From JBBRGK01 sp036741355 (GTDB lineage Bacteria; Chloroflexota; Dehalococcoidia; CAUJGQ01), in contig DAINSK010000009.1 in the NCBI GenBank assembly GCA_036741355.1, positions 22,938 through 86,937 of the forward strand: 64,000 bases of DNA, given 5' to 3'. The position numbers and the translations under genes are program-made. The stretch's first letter is position 1. Every line of letters begins with the position of its first letter. Shown here piece after piece: positions 32,660 to 40,296 of the stretch. The notes under the pieces were generated by a model. It was not told where the DNA came from, did not search any database, and saw only the letters and a program-made list of their open reading frames with translations.

Positions 32660-34267
32660 TTAGTACATCGGTGGTGCGCCGGGAGCGCCGGCCTGCCTCT
32701 CCGGCAGGTCGGTCACCAGGCAGTTCGTGGTAAGCACCATGCCCGCAATGCTGACCGCGTTCTCGAGCGCCGAGCGGGTCACCTTGGCAGGGTCGATGAT
32801 GCCCTTCTTGATCATATCGCCGAATTCGCCGAGGAGGGCGTCATAGCCCTGGCCAACCGGCAGGCTCCGGACTTCCTGGACGATGACCGAGCCGTCTTGA
32901 CCGGCATTGATCGCTATGCGGCGGAGCGGTTCTTCGAGAGCGCGGCGCAGGATGTTGCCCCCGGTCGACTCATCGTCGCCGAGTTGCAGTGCCTCCAGCT
33001 TCGGCAATGCATTGATGAAGGCAACGCCGCCGCCCGGTACGATCCCTTCCTCAACCGCGGCACGCGTCGCGGAGAGCGCGTCTTCGACGCGGTGCTTCTT
33101 CTCTTTAAGCTCGATCTCGGTGGCCGCGCCGACCTTGATGACCGCGACGCTGCCGGCCAGCTTACCGAGCCGCTCCTGGGCCTTTTCCTTGTCCCAGTCG
33201 CTCTTGGCATCTTCCATCATTGCGCGGACCTGAGAGACACGCGCCTCGACGGCCGTCTGTTCGCCCTTGCCCTCGATCACCGTGGTCTCTTCCTTGGTGC
33301 AGATAACGCGGCGAGCGCGGCCCATGTCTGCCGGCGTGACCGAATCGAGCTTCCGTCCGAGCTCGTCGCTGATGACCTGGCCGCCGGTCAGAACGGCGAG
33401 GTCGCCCAGGTTGTCCTTGCGGCGGTCACCGAATCCCGGCGCCTTCACCGCCAGCACGTTGATCGTGCCGCGCAGCTTGTTGACCGCGAGCGTAGCGAGC
33501 GCCTCACCGTCAACGTCGTCGGCGATGATCACGAAGTTCTTGCTTACCTGGAGCAGTCGCTCCAGCAGCGGCAGAATGTCGTTGACCGCGGAGATCTTCT
33601 TGTCGGTGATGAGAATGTAGGGGTCGTCTATGACCGCTTCCATCCGCTCCGGGTTGGTAACGAAGTAGGGCGAGATGTAGCCTCGGTCAAAGCTCATACC
33701 TTCAACGTACTCGGTCTCGGTGCGGATGCCCTTCGACTCTTCGACGGTTACGACCCCATCCTTACCGACCTTCTCCATGACCTCGCCGATCATGTCGCCA
33801 ATTTCCTGGTCGGCCGCGGAGATGCTGGCAACCTGCGCCATCTGCTCGCGGGTCGTTACCGGAGTCGCGTTGTCGCGAATCGCTTGCGCGATCACGCTCG
33901 TGGCGGACTCGAGGCCGCGCTTCAGAGCCATGGGGTTGGCGCCGGCCGCGACGTTCTTGAGACCCTCATGGACGATCGCCTGGGCAAGAACGGTTGCCGT
34001 GGTGGTGCCGTCGCCTGCGATGTCGTTGGTCTTGGAAGCGACTTCTTTGGCAAGCTGGGCGCCGATATTCTCGAAGGGATCCTCGAGCTCGATATCCTTG
34101 GCGATCGTCACACCGTCGTTGGTGATCGTCGGGGAGCCGAACTTCTTATCAAGGACGACGTTGCGTCCTTTGGGGCCTAGCGTGATCTTCACGGCATCGG
34201 CAAGCGCGTCGATGCCGCGGCGGAGGGCGTGTCGCGCTTCCTCATCAAAAAGCAGTTGTTTCGCCAT
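32660..34267 (-). CDS. groEL: Chaperonin GroEL
   Basis: The 60-kDa chaperonin that folds proteins inside a double ring with ATP. The N-terminal ATP site is LGPKGRNVVLDKKFGSPTIT followed by NDGVTIAKDIELEDPFENIG, and DGTTTATVLAQAIV carries the catalytic Asp. The apical domain has SPYFVTNPERMEA. The C-terminal VPGGGVAFINAL block is intact. The length is 535 residues. The tail ends in GAPGAPPMY rather than the Gly-Gly-Met repeat usual in main GroELs. There is no groES beside it, so GroES must be encoded elsewhere. A CIRCE operator upstream indicates HrcA repression and heat induction. Confidence 0.97.
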   Translation of the reverse strand: MAKQLLFDEEARHALRRGIDALADAVKITLGPKGRNVVLDKKFGSPTITNDGVTIAKDIELEDPFENIGAQLAKEVASKTNDIAGDGTTTATVLAQAIVHEGLKNVAAGANPMALKRGLESATSVIAQAIRDNATPVTTREQMAQVASISAADQEIGDMIGEVMEKVGKDGVVTVEESKGIRTETEYVEGMSFDRGYISPYFVTNPERMEAVIDDPYILITDKKISAVNDILPLLERLLQVSKNFVIIADDVDGEALATLAVNKLRGTINVLAVKAPGFGDRRKDNLGDLAVLTGGQVISDELGRKLDSVTPADMGRARRVICTKEETTVIEGKGEQTAVEARVSQVRAMMEDAKSDWDKEKAQERLGKLAGSVAVIKVGAATEIELKEKKHRVEDALSATRAAVEEGIVPGGGVAFINALPKLEALQLGDDESTGGNILRRALEEPLRRIAINAGQDGSVIVQEVRSLPVGQGYDALLGEFGDMIKKGIIDPAKVTRSALENAVSIAGMVLTTNCLVTDLPERQAGAPGAPPMY

Positions 34268-34291
34268 TGCTCACCTGTACACTGTTCAAAA

Positions 34292-34318
34292 TTAGCACTC
34301 TCACTATACGAGTGCTAA
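34292..34318. promoter_or_regulatory. CIRCE operator (HrcA site) of groEL
   Basis: A perfect CIRCE element: TTAGCACTC (34292-34300), a 9-base spacer, and GAGTGCTAA (34310-34318), 25 bases upstream of the groEL ATG. A TATAGT hexamer that could be the -10 box lies inside the spacer on the minus strand (34308-34303), so bound HrcA would cover the promoter. The rest of the gap up to 34565 shows no gene. Confidence 0.95.
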
Positions 34319-34565
34319 ACCAGTTGTATCGGAGCAGCCGAATCGCAGCAAGCAGAGCGCCTACGGTAGAACTCCGCACAGCGCCCGAATGCTCTGCCAG
34401 GCTCACTCTGTCTCTCGCATTCTAACTCACTCTGTGGCGCACATTTTCACGGCTCGATCGGGTTGGTGGCAGCTTCGAAGTTGAAACCGAATCACGCCGG
34501 TCGGAAAAGCAAGAGGGCCGCTCGGATGGACGAGCCTCGCAGGTCCTGGTCGTTTCCGAGCCGGA

Positions 34566-35210
34566 TCAGACGGCGTCGGCGCCGGTCTTCAGATATGGCG
34601 GAAATAGCATCTCGAGCTCACGCCGCACCGGGTCGTCGGCGGGCAGAAACTGGTTGAAGTCGCCCGTTGGCTCGATGCGCTCGCGTTTGCCAACAACGCT
34701 CTCGTGCTTGATCTTCTCCTGGAGCATCATCAGGCCGGTGAGCAGCGATTCGGGCCTCGGCGGACAGCCGGGAACGTAGACGTCCACCGGGATGATCTGG
34801 TTCACGCCAGGGAGCGTGCTGTAACCGTAGGCAAAGGGCCCGCCCATGATCGCGCAACCGCCCATGGCGATCACCCATTTTGGCTCCGCCATCTGCAAGT
34901 AGACGCGCCGGACAGCTGGAGCCATCTTCCAGGTCACGGTACCGGCCACGATCATGAAATCGGCCTGCCGGGGTGACGCGCGGAAGATCTCGGCTCCAAA
35001 CCGTGCGATGTCATAGCGCGAGGTGGCGCTCGCGATCATTTCAATTGCACAGCAGGCGAGCCCGAACATCGCCGGCCAAAGCGAGGAGCTACGGGCCCAG
35101 TTCAGCACCGTATCCACGGAGGAAACCAGGAGGTTATTCTTCAGCTCCTGGTCGATGTCCAGGTGCAGCGGGCGCTCGTCGGCCAGATGAAGCGGCACTA
35201 CAGCGGACAT
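34566..35210 (-). CDS. nuoB: NADH-quinone oxidoreductase subunit B, stand-alone
   Basis: The complex I subunit that carries the terminal [4Fe-4S] cluster N2 and passes electrons to quinone. All four ligands are present: Cys53 and Cys54 in GLACCAIE, Cys119 in MGGCAIMGG and Cys149 in VPGCPPRPE. The length of 214 residues is normal for a subunit with a short extra N-terminus and a C-terminal tail. No other nuo gene is near. Instead it follows a cysteine desulfurase on the same strand. It may be a second copy or a subunit separated from a main nuo operon elsewhere. A [NiFe]-hydrogenase small-subunit role is less likely given the classical NuoB blocks. Confidence 0.92.
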   Translation of the reverse strand: MSAVVPLHLADERPLHLDIDQELKNNLLVSSVDTVLNWARSSSLWPAMFGLACCAIEMIASATSRYDIARFGAEIFRASPRQADFMIVAGTVTWKMAPAVRRVYLQMAEPKWVIAMGGCAIMGGPFAYGYSTLPGVNQIIPVDVYVPGCPPRPESLLTGLMMLQEKIKHESVVGKRERIEPTGDFNQFLPADDPVRRELEMLFPPYLKTGADAV

Positions 35211-35283
35211 ACCGGCTCCCGATACGGACTTGGCGATTCATCAGTGAATCGCCTTCGTTCCCGCTATCACAAGCATCGTAACA

Positions 35284-36501
35284 TCAGGGCTGCTCGGCCG
35301 TCACGAGGTCTGGTCGCGGCGTATCCGGACCGAGGGGCGAAAGCGCACGGAGGCGCTCGATGAAGCGCGGCAGCACGTCGAGAACCTGTTCGATCTGCTC
35401 AAGCGAATTCTCGACGCCGACGCTGAGCCGGAGGCTGCTGCGCGCAATCTCGATCGGAACGCCCATCGCCTGCAACACGTGCGAGGCTTCGAGCGAGCCG
35501 GAGGTGCAGGCCGAGCCGCTGGACGCGGCGATGCCGTTCAGGTCCAGTTGTAACAGCAGCGCCTCCCCTTCGATGAACTCGAAACAGAAGCTCGCGTTAT
35601 TAGAAATTCGCCGCGCCGGATCAAGCGGACCGTTGATGTGCGTGCGCGGCACCCTCAGTGGGATCTCCTGCAACAGACGATCGCGAAGCCGGCGGTTGTG
35701 TGCATTACGCGCGTCGAATTCCGTATATGCGAGCTCCAGCGCCTTCGCCAGACCCACCGCACCCGCGATGTTCTCTGTTCCGGCGCGACGGCCACTTTCC
35801 TGTGAACCGCCGAGTAACTGCGCACGGAACGGCGTGCCGGACCGCAGATACAGGGCGCCCACGCCTTTCGGGCCGTAAAACTTATGCGCGGCAAGTGAGA
35901 GCATGTCGACGCCGAGGTGATTTACGTGGACGTCGAGAGCGCCGGCGGCCTGGACCGCGTCTGTGTGGACGAACGTAACCGGGTTGCGCCGCTTGACCGC
36001 GCGGGCGATATCCCCGATCGGCTGCACCGTGCCGACCTCGTTGTTCGCGTACATAACGCTAACCAGCGTCGTGTCCGGCCGGACTGCGGCGGCGACCTGT
36101 TCGGGGGCAACGAGCCCTTCCCCGTCGACCGGCAGGTAGGTGACCTCGAACCCTTCGTGCCCCAGCCGCTCGAACGTGTGTAGAACGGCGTGATGCTCGA
36201 TTAGCGTTGTCACGATGTGCCGGCCGCGCGAAACCGACGCATATGCACAGCCGCGGATTGCATGGTTATCGGATTCGCTGCCACCGGCGGTGAAGACGAT
36301 TTCGGACGGTTTGGCGCCCAGCATGGTCGCTACCTGGCGACGTGCGCCGTCCAGCACCCGGCGGGCGTCCTGGCCTTCCCGGTAGATGCTCGATGGGTTA
36401 CCCCAGTACGTGGTGTAGCAAGGAAGCATTGCCTCAACGACGCGGGGATCGACCGCGGTGGTCGCCGCGTGATCAAGATAGATGCGCTGTGAAGCGTTCA
36501 T
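35284..36501 (-). CDS. iscS: Cysteine desulfurase (IscS/NifS type)
   Basis: A PLP enzyme that takes sulfur from cysteine for Fe-S cluster and thio-cofactor synthesis. Lys207 in AAHKFYGPKG is the PLP lysine. Cys332 in SSGSACTSGS is the persulfide cysteine on the flexible loop, in the form typical of the NifS/IscS group. SQESGRRAGTENIAG is a conserved active-site block. The length is 405 residues. It is followed by nuoB (Fe-S protein) and preceded by thiN. A SufU-like scaffold gene occurs 6 kb away. SufU normally pairs with SufS, so whether this desulfurase serves it is open. Confidence 0.92.
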   Translation of the reverse strand: MNASQRIYLDHAATTAVDPRVVEAMLPCYTTYWGNPSSIYREGQDARRVLDGARRQVATMLGAKPSEIVFTAGGSESDNHAIRGCAYASVSRGRHIVTTLIEHHAVLHTFERLGHEGFEVTYLPVDGEGLVAPEQVAAAVRPDTTLVSVMYANNEVGTVQPIGDIARAVKRRNPVTFVHTDAVQAAGALDVHVNHLGVDMLSLAAHKFYGPKGVGALYLRSGTPFRAQLLGGSQESGRRAGTENIAGAVGLAKALELAYTEFDARNAHNRRLRDRLLQEIPLRVPRTHINGPLDPARRISNNASFCFEFIEGEALLLQLDLNGIAASSGSACTSGSLEASHVLQAMGVPIEIARSSLRLSVGVENSLEQIEQVLDVLPRFIERLRALSPLGPDTPRPDLVTAEQP

Positions 36502-36603
36502 GGTTAGCCACCGATCTCACGGAAAAGGGCACTGTTGCCACGGCACCGCGATCGTATCATCGCCGCTTCAAGCGAATCAAAGTCGAGCGGAGGAAGGAGG
36601 GAG

Positions 36604-37254
36604 TCAGCGCCCTGAGATAAGAACATTCGGATCAGTACCGTCCCGATGAATCGCAAGCAATACGCCCGTCTCGACGCTGACCTGGGCGCGTTCTCCTAGC
36701 ATCACGTTACTCACGCCCCGGGAGTCACCCCGTGCCAGGACGCCCCGTCGAAGCGGGTATGCGAGACCATCGACGGTGACTCCGCGGGCGGTGCGCGTGA
36801 CCGCGAGCAGCGTGATGAGGTCACCCGGCCGGCCCTCAAATACGGCGTGTTTGCGCACCGCGCGAAGTTCGTCGTCTCCGTCTATGGCCCGCACGTCGAG
36901 GTCACTGAACTCGTCGGCGGACAGCAGCAGGAGGTTGGCCGCGGCGTGGTCGAGCCGCGGGCCGCGAAGCGCCGCGACGAGCGATATACGATCGGCTCCG
37001 CGACGTCGCGCTTCGCGCACGCCGAGATGGGTATCCGTTGCATCTTTCGCGATCGGGTAGCGGATCACCTCACAGGACTGGTCCGCCGGCGCAAATGAGT
37101 CGAAATCACCCAACAACACGTCGGCCGTTCGGGACAGTGCTCCGAGGTGCCGCGCTCCGCTATCTACGGCGATGACCAGGCCGGCGGCCCGGGCAACCGC
37201 GAGTACGCGCGCGGAGGGCACCAGATCACCGCCTGCCACGACGATCGAGTGCAT
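36604..37254 (-). CDS. thiN: Thiamine diphosphokinase
   Basis: Transfers pyrophosphate from ATP to thiamine to form the cofactor TPP. The active site is shown by GDFDS (residues 49-53) and KDATDTHLG near 69, with metal-binding aspartates, and by LRGPRLDHAAANLLLL. The C-terminal beta domain contains GVTVDGLAYPLRRG and SRGVSNVML for the thiamine site. The length of 216 residues is normal. It starts 4 bases after the MBL hydrolase stop. The TPP made here would serve the 2-oxoacid dehydrogenase E1 encoded at 60-62 kb. Confidence 0.9.
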   Translation of the reverse strand: MHSIVVAGGDLVPSARVLAVARAAGLVIAVDSGARHLGALSRTADVLLGDFDSFAPADQSCEVIRYPIAKDATDTHLGVREARRRGADRISLVAALRGPRLDHAAANLLLLSADEFSDLDVRAIDGDDELRAVRKHAVFEGRPGDLITLLAVTRTARGVTVDGLAYPLRRGVLARGDSRGVSNVMLGERAQVSVETGVLLAIHRDGTDPNVLISGR

Positions 37255-37258
37255 TCCT

Positions 37259-38005
37259 CTAGAACCGGTACCTTGCCAGGTCGGATGCGACGGTCATGCG
37301 CCGTGCGTCGCCGATATCGACGTCCTGACCGAGGTGAGTGAGCACAAATTGGGTATCACCACCGACTTTTTCTTGCAGAACGCGTACCTCGTCCAGGCTC
37401 ATGTGCTCGGGGTTGTTGAAGCCTCCGGCGTAGGTGCAGTCGGTAACCAGCACGTCGGCGTCTCTTGCAAGCCGCTCCAACTGGTCGCAGTAATTGGTAT
37501 CTCCGGTGTACGCCAGGGTTCGGCCGTTCTCCCTTACGCGGAAGCCAAAGCAGCGCAGTAGCTCACCGCCGTGATCCACTTCGATGGACTCTACGCTCAG
37601 CCCGTTTACTTCGTGCCGGCTGCCGTCGTCCACTTCGACGAACCGCAGCTCATATCCACGCTCGGCTCGGTTCAGTGAAGGGAAGCCGAGCTCGATAAGG
37701 CGGGAAAGGCGATCTTCGGTCTCGGGCGGGCCAACGATGGTGAGGTTCTCCGTGCGGTGGGTCAGGTAGGCGTACTCAATCAGTAGAAACGGTAGGCCAA
37801 AGAAGTGGTCGGCGTGAAAGTGGGAGAGAAAAATCGTGTGTAACGCGCCCAGCGGCATTCCCAAAAGCTTAAGGCTGTAGAGTGCAGTCGGTGGAGCATC
37901 GAAGAGGAACTGTTGGCCCAGCATGAAGCCGCTCCAGCAACGTCCTGGTGCAAACGCGTTGCCGGAGCCAACGAACGCGAGGTCTATTGGGTGCGCTTCC
38001 GGCAT
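37259..38005 (-). CDS. MBL-fold metallohydrolase, RNase Z-like
   Basis: A 248-residue protein of the metallo-beta-lactamase fold. The metal motif is H62-F-H-A-D66-H67 (SHFHADH), and further ligands are suggested by LAYTGDTNYC and the late histidine in VLTHLGQD. The N-terminal FVGSGNAFAPGRC and the length resemble RNase Z-like or phosphodiesterase-type members rather than beta-lactamases. tRNA 3'-end processing is possible, but the long exosite arm of true RNase Z is not obvious, so I leave the substrate open. It is the first gene of the series MBL-thiN-desulfurase-nuoB, all on the minus strand with small gaps. Confidence 0.8.
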   Translation of the reverse strand: MPEAHPIDLAFVGSGNAFAPGRCWSGFMLGQQFLFDAPPTALYSLKLLGMPLGALHTIFLSHFHADHFFGLPFLLIEYAYLTHRTENLTIVGPPETEDRLSRLIELGFPSLNRAERGYELRFVEVDDGSRHEVNGLSVESIEVDHGGELLRCFGFRVRENGRTLAYTGDTNYCDQLERLARDADVLVTDCTYAGGFNNPEHMSLDEVRVLQEKVGGDTQFVLTHLGQDVDIGDARRMTVASDLARYRF

Positions 38006-38073
38006 ACGGTATGAACCTCGACGAGCCTGCGCCGATCATACGGCGGACCCGCCGCAGCCGCCAGCAGCCACGT

Positions 38074-39846
38074 TTACACTTCCACTGTCCGCCCCTTCAC
38101 AGACGGCACCGCCTTCTTATCCGTCACCCGGTACTCCAATCTCTTGCCGATCGCCTGCCGAGTCTGGGCTTCAAGTGCCGGAAGCGTGGAGAACACAAAA
38201 CTGGTGATTGGCAGCAGGACCCACCAGACCACGTCGGCGACCGTTTGCCGGGTTCGCCACGACGCGGGCTTTGGTGGGCGAACCCGACGGTCCAGCACGA
38301 ACATGCTCACGTAGGGCAAAAGGCATAGCCACAGCAATACCCGGGCCGTCGCGGGCAGCCAAAATGGCGAGTGTCCGTGACCAAACAGGCGGGCGATCAT
38401 CTGGGGCATGATCCATCCCAACGAGAGGATGAACCAGTGCGTGGACCAGATCAGGTGGTTTCCCATTAATGCAATCAGTCGCCGTCCCTTTCGCCGTACC
38501 GAGATCTCGGGATGTGCAAACCCCTGCATAATCGCGTACGGGATGTCGCTGGAGCCCCAGGCGTGTCGCTTGTGCTGGATATACGCCATCTTCAAGCTTC
38601 CGGCGTAGGTGCCGCTGTCCACCGCGTCGTTGCCAGTTGGCAGAAAAATCGGCTCGACGACGACCTCGCCCTTAAACGCATAAAAGCACTTCAGAAACAT
38701 GTGCCAGTCTTCCGGGATTACGTCGGCATCCCAATAGCCGACGTCATCGGCCATTCGCATGCTCAGTGAGTATGTGGATTGTGGAAACATCATGCGGTTT
38801 CGCCGCATGAGATTGGACATAATGTGGACACCTGCCAGCGCGCTGGCAACACGCAACGGCGCGGGCGTATCCCAGATGTTGTTGTTCAGCAGGATGGCAG
38901 ACTGCCAGAACCGCCGATACCGGTTGGAGTGGGTGGCGAATTTGTAGGTCAGGCAGGCGAAGTAGCTCGGGTGAAATACCGTGTCGGCATCGCAACTGGT
39001 GATCGTCGTTGCGTTCAGATCCCAGTCCCCGTTATCGACCAGTGCGCGGCGGACCCAGCGCGCCGCCCACGCTTCGTTAGCCGACTTGCCGGCCACCTCG
39101 CCCAGCAGCCCCGCCGGATGAATGGTCACGTAGACCCCGCCGAGCAGGTGTCGGTAGTCTTCAACCAGCGCGCGAGACGTCGTGAAACGGTCGGGGTCGC
39201 GTTCTTCCATCGCGAGCACGACGTGTATCTGCGCCGGATCGGTCTGCGTGGCAAGGCTATCGAGCGTCCGCGCAAGAATGGCTTCGCTCTCCCGAAAGTT
39301 CGGGATTATGACTACGTGACGAACGACGTCCCAGTCGACGAACGTGCGTCTGAATATGCGTGCTGCACGGTACCGCTTCCGCCAATCGGTACTGGCGTCA
39401 ATCCCCATTTTCCGATGCGCCTGATAGGCCCGACGAGCGGTGGTTACCGAAAGATAGAGCCAGTATCCGTCGAAAGCCAGGATCGCGAGCGCGAGCGGCA
39501 GCGGTAAGAGATATCCAGCCCAGAGTGGCGACAAAACAATGAGCCACGTAAGCAAGGCGGGCAGTACGTCTAGAGAGCGCCTGATGGCGGTTGCTGCAGC
39601 CGCGCTGGACAACAGCCAGCAGTTTTGGTCGGGCGGGATCGCCGGATCCGGCTCGACAAACGGCCTGTGCGGAGCCAGGTCGATCGATGGGATCGGCTCA
39701 GCGCCATTTGCCGGCAACGGCATTACAGCACGAGGGAGAGGCTGCGGCCCCTCTAACGGGACAATCAAACCGGTAAATGCCGGTTCTTCCTGGATTGGGT
39801 CCGCTCGGAGTTGGTGTACCTGTTCCTGATCCTGCCTCGTTGGCAA
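38074..39846 (-). CDS. Membrane glycosyltransferase, GT2 (cellulose-synthase-like)
   Basis: A 590-residue processive-type glycosyltransferase. A Pro-rich N-terminal 80 residues is followed by two membrane helices (LPALLTWLIVLSPLWAGYLL and the next). The GT2 domain starts with VVIIPNFRESEAILARTLDS. SCDADTVFHP holds the DxD motif, PEDWHMFLKC the catalytic ED, and QHKRHAWGS stands where synthases have QxxRW. Further membrane helices follow at the C-terminus. Members make beta-glucans, hyaluronan or other envelope polymers; which one is unknown. The start is probably TTG 39846, but the ribosome-binding site is weak, so a later start is possible. Its leader carries a c-di-AMP riboswitch with a terminator, so expression should fall when c-di-AMP is high. 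Confidence 0.87.
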   Translation of the reverse strand: MPTRQDQEQVHQLRADPIQEEPAFTGLIVPLEGPQPLPRAVMPLPANGAEPIPSIDLAPHRPFVEPDPAIPPDQNCWLLSSAAAATAIRRSLDVLPALLTWLIVLSPLWAGYLLPLPLALAILAFDGYWLYLSVTTARRAYQAHRKMGIDASTDWRKRYRAARIFRRTFVDWDVVRHVVIIPNFRESEAILARTLDSLATQTDPAQIHVVLAMEERDPDRFTTSRALVEDYRHLLGGVYVTIHPAGLLGEVAGKSANEAWAARWVRRALVDNGDWDLNATTITSCDADTVFHPSYFACLTYKFATHSNRYRRFWQSAILLNNNIWDTPAPLRVASALAGVHIMSNLMRRNRMMFPQSTYSLSMRMADDVGYWDADVIPEDWHMFLKCFYAFKGEVVVEPIFLPTGNDAVDSGTYAGSLKMAYIQHKRHAWGSSDIPYAIMQGFAHPEISVRRKGRRLIALMGNHLIWSTHWFILSLGWIMPQMIARLFGHGHSPFWLPATARVLLWLCLLPYVSMFVLDRRVRPPKPASWRTRQTVADVVWWVLLPITSFVFSTLPALEAQTRQAIGKRLEYRVTDKKAVPSVKGRTVEV

Positions 39847-39990
39847 CTGTCTAAGTAGGAAGAAGTCGAAGCCTCGCGTAGCCGTCCCCCTTTTCCCGGA
39901 GCCGATCCGGGAGAGGTCTTACCGGCGGCACTCGGGAAATCCGTGCCGTTCCGGCAGGTCAGGGTGGGGCGGGCACCACTCAGAGCACAG

Positions 39991-40022
39991 AAAAAGGGCC
40001 AGCCCCTTGAGGTAGCCCTTTC
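39991..40022 (-). terminator. Riboswitch expression platform (intrinsic terminator)
   Basis: On the minus strand AAAGGGC (40021-40015) pairs with GCCCTTT (39999-39993), followed by a T run (39995-39991). It directly follows the aptamer and is the likely OFF switch. Between here and the glycosyltransferase start (39847-39990) there are only hairpins of the leader and no gene. Confidence 0.8.
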
Positions 40023-40023
40023 A

Positions 40024-40142
40024 AGACGCCTACGAGGTTAGCTGACGGGTTAGGGCTGAAAGGTCGCCCCTCCCTGGCTATGCCAGGAACTCACCCCAGA
40101 ATCTGGTTCCCCCGTCCCGCAGCGGCGGGTTAGGCGGTGGGA
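40024..40142 (-). promoter_or_regulatory. c-di-AMP riboswitch (ydaO-yuaA class) aptamer
   Basis: Read on the minus strand, the conserved blocks of the ydaO-yuaA class appear in the right order: GCCTAACCCGCC, GCGGGACGGGGGAACCA, GGGGTGAGTTCC, GGGAGGGGCGACC, and the hallmark CCCGTCAGCTAACCTCGTAG ending in GCG. The 5' GCCT pairs with AGGC at the 3' end to close the first helix. Known members bind c-di-AMP and control cell-wall, osmolyte and potassium genes, usually turning them off. The controlled gene here is the membrane glycosyltransferase. The remaining upstream part of the gap, 40143-40296, shows no gene. Confidence 0.92.
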
Positions 40143-40296
40143 TATTCAGTTGTGTGTCGTTCTCTGGAGCCATCTTATTGAAGCGCTTGCTGACGTGTCA
40201 ATGAACGACAAGGCTAGAAGTGTGCAACGACCGGAAGAAGGTCCGCCGGGAGGCGGCGCTCACGGCAGTTGCCTGGCGTAGACGGCTTCGTCATTC

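Noticed and set aside
32897..34180. Open frame of 427 codons antisense to groEL
   Set aside because: groEL on the minus strand is certain and highly conserved. The antisense frame mirrors its codons and shows no motif.
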